Part shown: positions 1 to 8,924 of the stretch, in pieces
Numbering within the stretch: the first letter of the stretch is position 1
How the letters are laid out: each line of letters begins with the position of its first letter
IMG/VR virus record: IMGVR_UViG_3300036892_000025
Location: 1-20,849 of that record
DNA length: 20,849 bases
Source: a virus
Direction: 5' to 3' (one strand)
Translations under genes and position numbers: made by a program
Notes under the pieces: model-generated
The model's database searches: none
Seen by the model: the letters and a program-made list of their open reading frames with translations, nothing else
What the model was told of the DNA's origin: nothing

Positions 1-35
1 GTCAATTAGAGAAAATTTAACGTGGACAGTACTCT

Positions 36-684
36 TTATCCACCAATGGTTGAAACCGGGTCAAACGATGATGCTGGCGCGTCTGTTACGACACGGCAAT
101 CAATCGTCTTCCAATCTCCGTCATCGAGGTCAGTGTCGCCCGGAACCTGCAGCCAAACGCCGATCATCGCGTAGTTACCGAATACGTAGGTACGGTATCC
201 GATCTTTCCGGTTGATTCGTAGTTAGCTGTGGTGGTTACGAACGGGGTCTGCATGAAACCAATGTTCGTGCCTGGGAGGACGATGACCTTGTTCTGGTCA
301 CTGCCCGCCATTGCGTCGAACTTGTCCATGTTTTCGTACTTCCACAAGTCGGCGATTGAGTTGTTCACTGTCGTCGAGTTGTAGATATCACCCAACACGT
401 TCGGGCTGATTGCGCCTAGGAACATGCCGCGCTTGCAAGGCAATACGTTCTTTGAAACAAGTTGCTGCTTCAATTCACGAATGGTGCCTAGGTCAAGCGT
501 GTACGGTGATGCCAGCAAGCTGCTCTGGTTAACCGCACTGTCAACGCCCGACGCGCTGTCTGCTACCGCGCTGTACAACTCGCTGATGGATTGCCCAGCT
601 TGGTAGCCGAGTTCCACTGCGCTGTTGCCAACAAGCTCGTCAATCGCCGCTGCAATCGCGAACGATGAAAAGTTGCTGTAGTTG
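36..684 (-). CDS. Major capsid protein, exon 2 (C-terminal two thirds)
   Basis: This is the downstream exon of the major capsid gene. The reading frame continues upstream of the first usable start (GTG at 617) back to about 684, encoding NYSNFSSFAIAAAIDELVGN before VELGYQAGQ. Together with exon 1 (ending IGEW) this restores the capsid pattern IGEW-x-NY...AID...LGYQAG, typical of N4-gp56/HK97-fold capsid proteins. The joined product would be about 308 residues. The C-terminal part (IRELKQQLVSKNVLPCKRGMF, then VIVLPGTNIGF) fits the same family. The exon is separated from exon 1 by a group I intron, so this is a split gene, not a broken one. The exact 3' splice site is inferred: a G at 685 would be the intron's last base, but a repeated AACT at both junctions leaves a few bases of ambiguity. 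Confidence 0.82.
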
Positions 685-742
685 CATTGTGTTTATGGAT
701 TCCCACATCTCTGTAGGGTCGCTCTTGCTGTCACCAACAAGT

Positions 743-1531
743 TCAGACTGTGTCTTTACTCTCAGGTAAGAGAGTGCTCAACATTTCAGTCGTTGCGGAA
801 CCTTGTTCAGATGCTCTTAAAGACGCAAGCAAATTTTTAGCCTTGTCCTTTTTTAGGATTAGGTGCGGAATCACATCAAGCAGAAAATCGTGTTTGTTTT
901 TTCTACCTGATAGACGCCATCTAAAATAAGTCTTACCGCCATTCATACTACGCTCATCAAACCTGCCGCCGTAGTGTGCTAGTAACCAACGCACGAGAAT
1001 AAATCTCTTCTGCGTAAGTTCTATACTCACTCCGATTGAGCCGTCTCCGTCAAATAGCCCTGCTACGAAAGCAGAGGCTTCTTGGGGTGTGAACTTTGGT
1101 AATACTTGTGCTCTGTCTTTGTTTATATCACTAACCTTAGCAGACTTAATCTCTTCTGCTATTTCAAGTTTTCGTTCCTTACTCCATCCAGCCATACGAG
1201 CAAACTCAAGAGCCAAAACCGCCTCTTGTTTCTTTGCCGTAATATAAGGCAGGATACCTAGTAGAAACGCTTCTTGATTTCCTTTACCAAACAAGTGCCA
1301 AAAATAGATGTCCGGGGAATCGAGAGTAGAAAAACCTCGATTATTTTTTCGGCGATAAAACTTACCACCAAAATTCTTAACCAGCCAATCCATGATGCGC
1401 TTATCCGTGTTAGTAATGATTACTTGAAGTCCCAGTCCTATAATTCCGTTCAGTCGATTATGAACAGTAATTTGGATTGTTCCTTCTGCATCTAGCATTC
1501 CGGCCACATACGGCCACGCTTTCTTTTCCAT
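743..1531 (-). CDS. LAGLIDADG homing endonuclease (intron-encoded)
   Basis: This 262-residue protein has two LAGLIDADG motifs: WPYVAGMLDAEGTI at about residues 6-19 and ASAFVAGLFDGDGSI at about 152-166. It is therefore a single-chain, pseudo-dimeric enzyme. The acidic residues expected for metal binding are present (D14/E16 and D161/D163). Proteins of this family cut an intronless allele so that the intron is copied in by repair. The target would be the capsid gene around the EW-NY codons. The ATG at 1531 has a GAGGAAA ribosome site about 7 bases upstream. A strong promoter inside the intron (1584-1556) can drive it independently of splicing. Its last 16 or so codons overlap the intron's P3', P8 and P7 elements. 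Confidence 0.92.
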   Translation of the reverse strand: MEKKAWPYVAGMLDAEGTIQITVHNRLNGIIGLGLQVIITNTDKRIMDWLVKNFGGKFYRRKNNRGFSTLDSPDIYFWHLFGKGNQEAFLLGILPYITAKKQEAVLALEFARMAGWSKERKLEIAEEIKSAKVSDINKDRAQVLPKFTPQEASAFVAGLFDGDGSIGVSIELTQKRFILVRWLLAHYGGRFDERSMNGGKTYFRWRLSGRKNKHDFLLDVIPHLILKKDKAKNLLASLRASEQGSATTEMLSTLLPESKDTV

Positions 1532-1555
1532 TAAGGTTTCCTCAAACTCGTCTTA

Positions 1556-1584
1556 ATACTACCATATTGCTATGTTAGTGTCAA
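1556..1584 (-). promoter_or_regulatory. Sigma70-type promoter for the intron endonuclease
   Basis: TTGACA (1584-1579) and TAGTAT (1561-1556) are separated by exactly 17 bases. TGG precedes the -10 element, making an extended -10. The predicted start lies about 20 bases upstream of the endonuclease ATG. The same layout occurs before tRNA-Pro(CGG) and tRNA-His. Confidence 0.72.
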
Positions 1585-1628
1585 GAGGTAATTTGATATA
1601 GTTGAGTTTTAAGTGGAACAATTAGTTT

Positions 1629-1906
1629 TTCCACTCACCGATTTGTGCCGGTGACGACAACTGGGAGATGACTTCCGGGTTGCCCACGGTGCCATCTGCG
1701 TTCTGTACAGTGTCACCCGATAGGGTGTTGTACTGGAAGAACGTACGGTTCACGCCCATGTGAAGACCCTGGACGCGACGTTCTGCTGCTCCAACGAATG
1801 CGTTGGTGTTGCCCTTTAGGTTCGGAATCAGTTCCTTATCGAAAATGATTGCCTGTGCCGTTAGGACGTTTGCTACGTTTCCTGCTGAGGGATTAGGTCC
1901 GCTCAT
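1629..1906 (-). CDS. Major capsid protein, exon 1 (N-terminal third)
   Basis: The ATG at 1906 has an AGAGATAA ribosome site. The frame encodes about 92 residues ending SSPAQIGEW, then reaches an in-frame TAA at 1624-1622 inside the intron. Without splicing a 94-residue truncated product would result. The position directly after the scaffold-position gene, and the match of its end with the start of exon 2, identify it as the N-terminal part of the HK97-fold major capsid protein. It includes the extended N-arm (AQAIIFDKELIPNLKGNTNAF). The protein forms the icosahedral head shell. The exon-intron border is provisional within about six bases. Confidence 0.82.
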
Positions 1907-1965
1907 GTTTATCTCTATCAGTCGGTCTCAACGCTTAGCGCTGGTGAATTAGTTGTTTGGAAAGT

Positions 1966-3273
1966 TCAAACTTGGATGCCAGCGGCACGTAGTTGCTTGA
2001 CGAATTGAGGGTCCGTCTTCACCTTATGTGCCATTACTTTGCCGTCCATTTTTGCAACTTTCTGGAGGAATTCCTTCCTCGTGAGTGCCGGGTCAGGCGT
2101 TCCGGGGCGTTGTGCGCTCAACGTTCCCGGTGGCAAGCCACCGTTTACTCCCGGACGACGGGCAGCGGGCGCGGCGTTATTGGCCGCTACTGCAGGCGTC
2201 GTTACCGTTGTGGTCGGTGCCGCTTGACTGCTAGGCGGAACCTCCACGGGTACTACTGGTGCTGTCTCCACGGCGGCTATCGGAGGAGCGGTTATTGCCG
2301 CTGCCGGGGCTGCTGAGGATGTTGGCGGTGCCGGATTAGCAGCAACGTCAACTCGTGTCTGACCACCTCGGTTAGGAAGTGGTACAAGTTTTCCCTCGCG
2401 TGTCAAGTCTTGAAATGCAAACTCAACCGCGTCGAGAGTAAATTCAATGTCTGGGTTTGCGTCGAAGTAATCCTTCAACGCTTTCTTATTCGCATCACAA
2501 TCATAGTAGTCGTAGACGTGGTTCATCTTGAACTGTACGGCGATTGCACGACCGTTTTCCAAAGCAATGCGATTACGAAGTTCAACTTCCTGCTTCTCAA
2601 AGTCATTGCGAAGAATCTCACGAACAACATCAACGGCTTTGTCGCCGCTTTTCTCTTCCAATGCAATGCGGGCCGCTTCCTGAATCTGCTCAGGGGTCAG
2701 CAACGACTTTGGTTGATCTGACTTGAATTGCAACTTCTGCTTCTTCATGCGGTAACCGAAGCGTACGGCTTCTTCATGGGCTTTGCGTTGCTTACCCATA
2801 AGTTCGAGAAGGTTCTTGGCTTCCAAGTGTGTTGGACGACCGATGGATGTACCATCCTCATCGCGAACTTGATATTCCTGCACGAGCTTATAAATCTTAC
2901 CTTGTCCATCGCGATGTGGCGTAATGCCGTTATCACGAAACTCAACGTCTTCAGCGGAGGAATCTGGTGTAAATGATGGTGCAAGAACGGGCGGTTCTTC
3001 AGTAACCGTTTCAGTTGGCGCTTCTTCAACCATCGCATTTGCTTGTTCAGCCAACTCTTCTGTTGTTGGAGGAATAGTTGCAGCAAGACGGTCTGCGGTG
3101 TTCTCGCGAGCTTCTAACGCCTGCTTATGCTGCATCATCTTCTCTGAAACATAGACCGCAACTTCTCGGTCGCGTAGAAGAGACTGCATTCCGGCGCTCG
3201 TTTCCGGATTCTTAATTGCTGCCGTGATGGCAGGGAAGTCCATTTTTAGGACTTCTGGTTTTGTGATTGTCAT
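1966..3273 (-). CDS. Putative capsid scaffolding / head assembly protein
   Basis: This 435-residue protein sits between the portal-proximal gene and the capsid gene, the usual place for a scaffold. Residues 1-80 are helical (with the run REVAVYVSEKMMQHKQALEAR), followed by an acidic Pro/Glu stretch. A charged helical centre (about 115-310) contains LTPEQIQEAARIALEEKSGDKAVDVVREILRND. A long Ala/Pro/Thr low-complexity linker (about 315-395) leads to a basic helical tail (TRKEFLQKVAKMDGKVMAHKV). Scaffolds commonly bind capsid through such basic C-terminal helices. No protease motif was seen. The call rests on position and composition, since no family signature was recognised. Confidence 0.55.
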   Translation of the reverse strand: MTITKPEVLKMDFPAITAAIKNPETSAGMQSLLRDREVAVYVSEKMMQHKQALEARENTADRLAATIPPTTEELAEQANAMVEEAPTETVTEEPPVLAPSFTPDSSAEDVEFRDNGITPHRDGQGKIYKLVQEYQVRDEDGTSIGRPTHLEAKNLLELMGKQRKAHEEAVRFGYRMKKQKLQFKSDQPKSLLTPEQIQEAARIALEEKSGDKAVDVVREILRNDFEKQEVELRNRIALENGRAIAVQFKMNHVYDYYDCDANKKALKDYFDANPDIEFTLDAVEFAFQDLTREGKLVPLPNRGGQTRVDVAANPAPPTSSAAPAAAITAPPIAAVETAPVVPVEVPPSSQAAPTTTVTTPAVAANNAAPAARRPGVNGGLPPGTLSAQRPGTPDPALTRKEFLQKVAKMDGKVMAHKVKTDPQFVKQLRAAGIQV

Positions 3274-3284
3274 TTGTCACCCGC

Positions 3285-3677
3285 TTAATTTGATTGATTC
3301 TCTTGCTGTCCCGGTACTGCGTCGGGGGATTCTGGCATCGGCATTCGAAAACGAGGAGCGGCCTTCGGTTTTTCTTCCGCTGGCTTCTCTTTTCGCTGTG
3401 CCTCTTGTACGGCCTTACGTTGGTGCAACTTGACGGAGTCGAGAACATCTGCCGCGAATTTGTTCATAGCTCGCGAAGTTGTCTGCAACCCAACCAATGT
3501 CTGCTCGTAACGCTCCGTACTGGGGTCCAGTTTGATAACTGCCTCGGTCGCGCGACGGCAACGTTCTGCAATCAAGCGTACGAGAATTTTCCAGCCGGGT
3601 TGGTTCACGAGTTGCGCGAGAGCGATACCTTCTTCAAAGGTAAGGTTCTCACTTAGTATTACTCTGTTTTCGCTCAT
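3285..3677 (-). CDS. Unknown protein between portal and scaffold genes
   Basis: This 130-residue protein has a good ribosome site (AGGAAAAC) before the ATG at 3677. The first 95 residues are predicted helical and mildly basic. The tail is rich in Lys, Glu and Pro (EKPAEEKPKAAPRFRMPMPESP) and probably disordered. It ends 12 bases before the next gene and starts shortly after the portal stop, so it belongs to the head operon. A head assembly or minor capsid role is inferred from position only. Confidence 0.75.
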   Translation of the reverse strand: MSENRVILSENLTFEEGIALAQLVNQPGWKILVRLIAERCRRATEAVIKLDPSTERYEQTLVGLQTTSRAMNKFAADVLDSVKLHQRKAVQEAQRKEKPAEEKPKAAPRFRMPMPESPDAVPGQQENQSN

Positions 3678-3734
3678 TGGGGTTTTCCTAAAGGTTTCCG
3701 TGGGACGAGTTGCCCCGTCCCCGGAGATTGTCTT

Positions 3735-5840
3735 TTATAAAGCTGTCGTGGCTCCGAAACCTTGCGTCTGGTCTGGTCCGCCCGACAACTCTGGGTTAGT
3801 AGATTTTTCGATAGAAGAACGGAATGCTTCGTTTCCAGCCTTTCCGAGTTGCTTCTGGTTCTCCAGCGTCTGTTCTTGCTGGAACTTGGCTGTCTGTTGC
3901 TTGTCTGCGGCTGCTTGTTGTGCTTGCTGCATTGCCGCTGGGCTGTTCGCGTCGTGCTTCTTCTTTTCCTCTGGTGTCATTACACGTAAGAACTTCTGGC
4001 TGAACTTCCAACCAGCCGCGTCAACGAACGCTTGGAAAATAGCAACTGCGTCGAACTGATACCCGGCATCATTGGCATTGGCCGTGAATACTGGGTTGTT
4101 AAGCAACTGAATCATGATTGGTAGTGCTTGTGCCATTTCTTTCTTGGCACCGAGGTTTGCACCCGCGAGAACTTCGTACTCGAACTTCGAATTACGGTAA
4201 TCGATGTGATCTACCTTGAAGTCGTTTCCGATTTTCTCTCCGAGCACTTCCTTGATAACACTGGTCGGTAGCAAGTCATTGTCAAGATCGTCCATCTGAT
4301 GCAACCACGGTTCGAATACTTGACGGATAAAGCGGCCTGTTGGCCCATCCAGACGTGAAGCGTTGGCTTGAACAACCGCCGCTGCTCCCGTTCCTGAACG
4401 CATACCCGTCGTAGAGATTCCGGCGTGTCCTGCACCTTGAACGACTTGCTCGTTTGCGCCCGAGGTGGACGCACCCGATGACTGCGACTGCTGAATGAAT
4501 TGGAATGCTTCACTCGGTGGAGCGGGCATTTGTAGGAACTTGAACGCCTTCTCAACGTCTTCATCAACGTCGATGATGCCGCCTTGTTCCCATCTCGTGT
4601 TCTGTGTTGGCGCGTTCATACCCTTCTTTCGAAGGGCAACGGGCTGCAAACAGTAAGCTAGAAGATCGAGTGCAAGGTTCGTTACCCCTTGCTCAACGAT
4701 TTGCTCGCTTCCGATAAGCATCCCCAATCCCTGTCCATAAAAGTTATCAGGGATGTTACGCCAGTTCGCTGAGTAGAACGGTACCTTTCCGTACGGGTTC
4801 GCTTCATTGCGAATCAAAATGTTATGGCCGTTGTAGTGTAGAACGACGATTACTTTCTCGGCATCCCAATACTCCAACAACTCAATCGGATTACGGTTCG
4901 GGTCCGCGCTGGTCTTACGTGCGCGAGGGAACGCGTGCTGCAAATAACCCATCATCCCTTCCGGGATGGTCATTGAGATGTTGTCTGGGTCTGCCCCGAT
5001 TGCCTTGTTGAACATCGCGCGGAGAAGTGATTCCTCCGGGATTTCATACCCTTCCTGCCCGCGCAGGCGGTTCAAGTCTTGATATGAGGCGTAATCGCGA
5101 TAGACTACCCACGGTGCATTGCGAATATCACCGACACGGAGACCGGGGTCCACAAGCACAGTTCGAATGTCGCAAAACTTTAACCACGGATGCGACACCT
5201 TCTTTGTATAAAACTCGATTTCAAAATCATCTGAATCTGGTGTGTCAATTGGCGTTGTTTCAAGGCCATCTGGCACATGTGCCTTCGGCGCATAACGCTT
5301 ATACTTCTTGACAGTCTTGTCGTACTCGGTGTAGCCCCACTTCCAAATCGCAGTGCCAAGCAATGCCATTTGTTCGAGGCCGCGCTCAACTTCCTCTTCA
5401 AAGCGCATTGCCTTGAGTTGAAAGGTGAACATCGCTGTCTTCGCATCAATTACGTTCTGACTTACATCCGGAGCAGGGCGCAAAAGGAAGCACGGGTCTT
5501 CATAAAAGATGCCGCCCATAACCTTCGGCACGATGCTGCTGATATGGTTCGAGACCATGAACTTCGGCACTGCCGAGTTCGCAACGTCTTGTCCGCCGTC
5601 GAATGATGATGTCGAGATTGGCGATTGGTACAGCAAGTCGGACATCGTCCAACCGCTGGCCCACTGGTTAATGTTTATGAAGTTGTCCGCAAGTTCCGTG
5701 TTGTCAAGGACGAGTTTAATTGCAGCGGCGTTCTCGAACTGTATCGTGTTCGTATCCGAGTCCAGATAAGTGTTCTCGGTTGTAATCTCCGCAGCAGGCT
5801 CCGTATTAAGGGCCTCTACGCGTACATCTTCGTCGCTCAT
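3735..5840 (-). CDS. Portal protein
   Basis: This 701-residue protein directly follows TerL and precedes the head genes, as a portal should. A dodecameric portal forms the DNA channel at one capsid vertex and docks the terminase. Portal-like features include an acidic N-terminus, a segment with MVSNHISSIVPKVMGGIFYEDPCFLL (about 95-120), the stretch FYSANWRNIPDNFYGQGLGMLIGSEQIVEQGVTNLALDLL, and ASTSGANEQVVQGAGHAGISTTGMRSGTGAAAV before a helical region. The C-terminal 60 residues are Gln/Ala rich. I chose the ATG at 5840, because AAGGAAG lies 6 bases upstream. An upstream GTG at 5867 would add nine residues but would place that ribosome site inside the gene. Confidence 0.85.
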   Translation of the reverse strand: MSDEDVRVEALNTEPAAEITTENTYLDSDTNTIQFENAAAIKLVLDNTELADNFININQWASGWTMSDLLYQSPISTSSFDGGQDVANSAVPKFMVSNHISSIVPKVMGGIFYEDPCFLLRPAPDVSQNVIDAKTAMFTFQLKAMRFEEEVERGLEQMALLGTAIWKWGYTEYDKTVKKYKRYAPKAHVPDGLETTPIDTPDSDDFEIEFYTKKVSHPWLKFCDIRTVLVDPGLRVGDIRNAPWVVYRDYASYQDLNRLRGQEGYEIPEESLLRAMFNKAIGADPDNISMTIPEGMMGYLQHAFPRARKTSADPNRNPIELLEYWDAEKVIVVLHYNGHNILIRNEANPYGKVPFYSANWRNIPDNFYGQGLGMLIGSEQIVEQGVTNLALDLLAYCLQPVALRKKGMNAPTQNTRWEQGGIIDVDEDVEKAFKFLQMPAPPSEAFQFIQQSQSSGASTSGANEQVVQGAGHAGISTTGMRSGTGAAAVVQANASRLDGPTGRFIRQVFEPWLHQMDDLDNDLLPTSVIKEVLGEKIGNDFKVDHIDYRNSKFEYEVLAGANLGAKKEMAQALPIMIQLLNNPVFTANANDAGYQFDAVAIFQAFVDAAGWKFSQKFLRVMTPEEKKKHDANSPAAMQQAQQAAADKQQTAKFQQEQTLENQKQLGKAGNEAFRSSIEKSTNPELSGGPDQTQGFGATTAL

Positions 5841-5905
5841 TATTTCTTCCTTGACATTGCGTGCCACCGATTAAGGTGTCTTCGCGTGCCCCGGCGTGGG
5901 GCTGT

Positions 5906-8215
5906 CTAAAGTCTAAAGGCCCGGTTGTTGCCAAAAATGCGCATACGCGGGTCTTGGGGTTTGGCTTCTTCAATTGCTGGCTCCGAGGTTGGGGTCGGAG
6001 GGACATCGGCTTGATAGCCTAGTCTCCACTGACTCAACTTCGGCGCTTGAGAGTTGCCGCCCTCTTTCTGAGTGCGGATGCGTTGCCCGTAATACATCTC
6101 GTAATGACGGGCCTTTCGGTACGCTTTGTCTTCCTCTTCTTGCCGTATACGTTCGTCTTCCTCGTTCACCTTCAAGTGTACAAAGGTGTTGGGTGGAAGA
6201 GTACGAGCGGCCATCGCGATACCATCGGGGATGTCGTCTTTACGACCCTTGTTGGTTTCGCCTGTGAACCGTTCAAACTGTCTATACAGTTCATCAATGT
6301 GTGACCCAGATACGAAGTGAAGACGGTCATCTTGGAGCAAGATTTCCAAACACTTGATGCGGTTTGCCTTCGCGTTTGCTGATTTATCAACAGGAACAAA
6401 TCTGATTGTATTCAGAAGTTCCTCACACCCGAGGTGTTTTGCTTGTGCCTTAATTGCTAGTTCAAGCAAATCTGCTCCCGGTGCTCTTTCAATCAGTGTT
6501 TGAATCGGTTTGTATTGTCGCAAAAATAGCACTATCTTAAGTGCTAGGTCTGATGCCTTCCACTTGTTGCACCAAACATCTAGAACGATAAGTTCCTGCG
6601 TCAGGTCCTCGCGCGTGTGACGGCGAATAGCGGCTATGGATGAAAAGTCAGATTGTCGATTGGCTGTGTAAGCCCAGTCAACAGTAACGATGGTCGGACC
6701 TGAAGTAGGCGCTGCCGATAGTTGATACGTGTGACTACGAAGTGTTTCCTTATCGAAATGCACTATTAAGTCGCTAAGTGTTTCTGGGTCGGTAGCAATA
6801 TTCAAGTACTGATTCTTGAACCCACGTTCCTTGTACTCACGCAATCTCGTGCGAAGGTTTGACCAGTGCAATTTGTAAGGAAACCAAAGGTCAACCATGT
6901 CTTCAGTAATTTCGAAGACACCGTTTGGTTTATCTAGTAACTGCTGATACCTAACTTCGAATCCCGGTTTAGGAGTGTAGCACGGGATGCATAAGTAAGC
7001 GAACGGCTCCGTTCCGATATCTCCCTCTGGGTCGTTCGGGTCGGGTGCTTGGCCCATACGCCACCCATACCAATCAGTCGTGAAATAACGGGTGCCAATG
7101 ATGTCTGTCTTGCCCCAATCTTCAACAAGCGCGTTGGTAGCTTTAATTTTTTCTTTCAGTTTCTCGCGAAGCTCTTCGTCTGCAGAATTCTTATCTTCTA
7201 CAATATCGTCCAGTTTGCGAATATCGCAACGTTGGCCAACGAAAGACGAATCGAGCGACGTAACCCAGACGTGCGGTTCCTTCGCATTAAACATCTGTGC
7301 TGGGCAGAAAATTGGTTGATAACTACGCCCATCAACACCGCGCAAGATGTACTCAGGAAATAACACTTGAAACGCGGTTGGCGTACCTCTATCAGGGAGA
7401 TAAAAATACCCTTTAATTTCTCCCATCAACTGCTCAGAAAGATTTTTGACCGAAGTCATAATCATGATACGAATATCGGGACAGTTCAGCATCCACTGTG
7501 CCGCATCCAAACCATCGATGGTTGACTTAAAACCTGAACGAGGAGCAAACAACATCATCGTGTTCGTACGTGTGCCATCTGCCGCGTAACGTTTCTGCGC
7601 ACCAATCGCTTCATGCGAGTCATCAAAAGTGTAATCTGGGAAGTACAATCCGTCAAAATCTTTCTGCACAAAGGCATCGCAGATGATTTGATGGGTGTCG
7701 CGAAATAGACTCTTCTCCAGCAGTCGCCCCAACCAGAACAGGTCCTTGCGGGCCTTGTCTCGGTATTGAAGCCAGCGCTCGAATGAGAGCACGCCATCAA
7801 CCTCGAACGTTTTACGGTGCCGTTTATCGTTCGGGGCAATTTGCTTGCCATCTATTTCTATAGCGCGAATCTTAATTGGTTGCAGGAACGGAATCGGGAG
7901 GTTCGACGGTTTCTTGCTGTCGGCCTTAGCCTTTTCTGCTAGCGCTGCCTCATTAGTCTCATCAATGATTTCAAGACCACGACCCTCATAAACTTGTAAA
8001 AGGGTGGTCAATGGGCGGCATTCGCTACGATAATATGTGCCAAGCGCATCCTGCTCTTGCGCCCATGCAAGATTCTGCTCACGTGTTTGGGACATTTCCG
8101 CATGCACATTTTGCTCGGCTTCAATCTTCGCGACGTACTCTGGGCCAAACGGGTCCGGGAGTCCTCTTTCTTTTGCGCGTTGACGTTGCTTTCGCTGTGC
8201 AGGTGTTAGTCCCAT
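5906..8215 (-). CDS. terL: Terminase large subunit
   Basis: This 769-residue packaging motor has an ATPase half with the Walker A-like APRSGFKST (about 224-232) and a Walker B region IRKLDDIVED (about 333-342). The nuclease half has the RNase H-like acidic residues: VDWAY (D513), the IERAPGADL segment (about 576-583) and KDDIPDGIAMAA (about 659-670). It translocates DNA through the portal and cuts concatemers. The N-terminal extension of about 200 residues before the ATPase makes it longer than typical TerL proteins (roughly 450-600). No separate small terminase gene was recognised in the window. The ATG at 8215 is preferred over a TTG at 8221, because the AGAGG ribosome site is spaced correctly only for the ATG. 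Confidence 0.93.
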   Translation of the reverse strand: MGLTPAQRKQRQRAKERGLPDPFGPEYVAKIEAEQNVHAEMSQTREQNLAWAQEQDALGTYYRSECRPLTTLLQVYEGRGLEIIDETNEAALAEKAKADSKKPSNLPIPFLQPIKIRAIEIDGKQIAPNDKRHRKTFEVDGVLSFERWLQYRDKARKDLFWLGRLLEKSLFRDTHQIICDAFVQKDFDGLYFPDYTFDDSHEAIGAQKRYAADGTRTNTMMLFAPRSGFKSTIDGLDAAQWMLNCPDIRIMIMTSVKNLSEQLMGEIKGYFYLPDRGTPTAFQVLFPEYILRGVDGRSYQPIFCPAQMFNAKEPHVWVTSLDSSFVGQRCDIRKLDDIVEDKNSADEELREKLKEKIKATNALVEDWGKTDIIGTRYFTTDWYGWRMGQAPDPNDPEGDIGTEPFAYLCIPCYTPKPGFEVRYQQLLDKPNGVFEITEDMVDLWFPYKLHWSNLRTRLREYKERGFKNQYLNIATDPETLSDLIVHFDKETLRSHTYQLSAAPTSGPTIVTVDWAYTANRQSDFSSIAAIRRHTREDLTQELIVLDVWCNKWKASDLALKIVLFLRQYKPIQTLIERAPGADLLELAIKAQAKHLGCEELLNTIRFVPVDKSANAKANRIKCLEILLQDDRLHFVSGSHIDELYRQFERFTGETNKGRKDDIPDGIAMAARTLPPNTFVHLKVNEEDERIRQEEEDKAYRKARHYEMYYGQRIRTQKEGGNSQAPKLSQWRLGYQADVPPTPTSEPAIEEAKPQDPRMRIFGNNRAFRL

Positions 8216-8231
8216 GTCCAACCTCTATTGG

Positions 8232-8468
8232 TTATTGCTGTGATGCTTTCACGTATTGATTGACGTTGTCGGCCTTAGCCTTCAATTCGTCGTTAACTGT
8301 TGGTACGTTATCTGGGTGCGCCGCGTGATATGTGATTGGGGCCGAAGACGTGCGATGAGGTGGGGTTGGGTCACCCACTTTCTTGTTCCCGGTGTCGCGT
8401 TGACCAAAGTTGCTGGCGTTCTTCAGTGCTGCCTTTGCGGCGTCTAGCGGGTTCGGTGGCGTGCTCAT
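8232..8468 (-). CDS. Small unknown protein upstream of terL
   Basis: This 78-residue hydrophilic protein is rich in Ala, Lys, Asn and Pro and has no membrane segment. The ATG at 8468 overlaps the stop of the preceding gene by four bases, with AAGGACAA as ribosome site. It ends 16 bases before terL. A small terminase subunit would be expected about here, but the length and the lack of a recognisable DNA-binding helix-turn-helix do not support that call. Confidence 0.7.
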   Translation of the reverse strand: MSTPPNPLDAAKAALKNASNFGQRDTGNKKVGDPTPPHRTSSAPITYHAAHPDNVPTVNDELKAKADNVNQYVKASQQ

Positions 8469-8731
8469 ATCTTGTTGTCCTTATTCGCGAATGCTTGAAT
8501 CGTGGTACCTGCCTTGCTTGCGGTATACGGCGCGATAATGAATCCGCCGAGGTCTGTCCAAGCAGAGGGCCAAACGTGATTATGAAACACAGAATAACCT
8601 ACGACACTCATAGCAAATACGAGAGCAGCACTGCTCGCGCAGCGACCCCAGCTTAAAGTATCATTCGCATTCTCACGATGAATGCTACCAAGTTTCGTAG
8701 CGACCCATGTCGCCCACCCGGGCATTTGCAT
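8465..8731 (-). CDS. Small membrane protein, holin-like
   Basis: This 88-residue protein has two hydrophobic stretches: SSAALVFAMSVVGYSVF (about 33-49) and LGGFIIAPYTASKAG (about 61-75). Its start overlaps the previous stop as TAATG, indicating translational coupling. The size and the motif of a membrane helix ending near APYxxxKA resemble some phage holin-like or unknown inner-membrane proteins. Holin function is an inference. Confidence 0.68.
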   Translation of the reverse strand: MQMPGWATWVATKLGSIHRENANDTLSWGRCASSAALVFAMSVVGYSVFHNHVWPSAWTDLGGFIIAPYTASKAGTTIQAFANKDNKI

Positions 8732-8922
8732 TAGTGTTTCCAGTGTTTCATGTTTGCTGCCATTTGAGCCATCTTACGGACATGCTCATTTGGCGAATTC
8801 TTCGCGGCACTCAAACGGTCTGCCGGGATGTGTTGATCCTGGGGGATGTGTAATGCGTCATGAAGCCCGCCCTTACGGAGGTGCAACACGAGACGATGAC
8901 GTGAGACTTTGTGCTCGGCCAT
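8731..8922 (-). CDS. Small basic unknown protein
   Basis: This 63-residue protein is rich in His, Lys and Arg (MAEHKVSRHRLVLHLRKGGLHDALHIP). It has a strong AGGAG ribosome site and is coupled to the next gene by TAATG. I do not recognise the family. It lies two bases downstream of the His-rich gene at 8925-9224 in the same operon. Confidence 0.72.
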   Translation of the reverse strand: MAEHKVSRHRLVLHLRKGGLHDALHIPQDQHIPADRLSAAKNSPNEHVRKMAQMAANMKHWKH

Positions 8923-8924
8923 GA

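Larger units (their letters stand above)
685..1628 (-). mobile_element. Group I intron in the capsid gene, with LAGLIDADG ORF
   Basis: About 944 bases interrupt the capsid reading frame. Core helices of a group I intron can be read. A P1-like hairpin pairs AGTGGAA (1635-1629, exon side) with TTCCACT (1618-1612). P3 pairs CTCAAC (1606-1601) with GTTGAG (782-777). P7 uses an R-like element GCAACGACTG (ending at 787) and an S-like element AAAGACACAGTCTG (beginning near 757), pairing GACTG with CAGTC. P8 is a perfect hairpin ACTCTC/GAGAGT at 775-758. P3', P8 and P7 lie inside the last codons of the endonuclease ORF, so protein and ribozyme core share sequence. A G ends the proposed intron. The last exon-1 base would be A rather than the usual U, so the splice sites are provisional. 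The stop codon in frame after exon 1 excludes an intein. Confidence 0.82.

Noticed and set aside
685-1628. Intein in the capsid protein
   Set aside because: There is an in-frame stop after exon 1, and the endonuclease has its own start and promoter. Group I core helices are present.
1622-1906. A complete 94-residue capsid-related gene
   Set aside because: Its stop lies inside the intron, and joining with the exon at 684 restores a conserved capsid motif, so it is exon 1 rather than a whole gene.
1993-2316. Plus-strand open frames opposite the scaffold gene and elsewhere
   Set aside because: They mirror the codon pattern of minus-strand genes, lack ribosome sites and show no protein-like composition.
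8232-8468. Small terminase subunit
   Set aside because: The position is suitable, but the protein is only 78 residues, low in helix-turn-helix features and unlike known TerS proteins.
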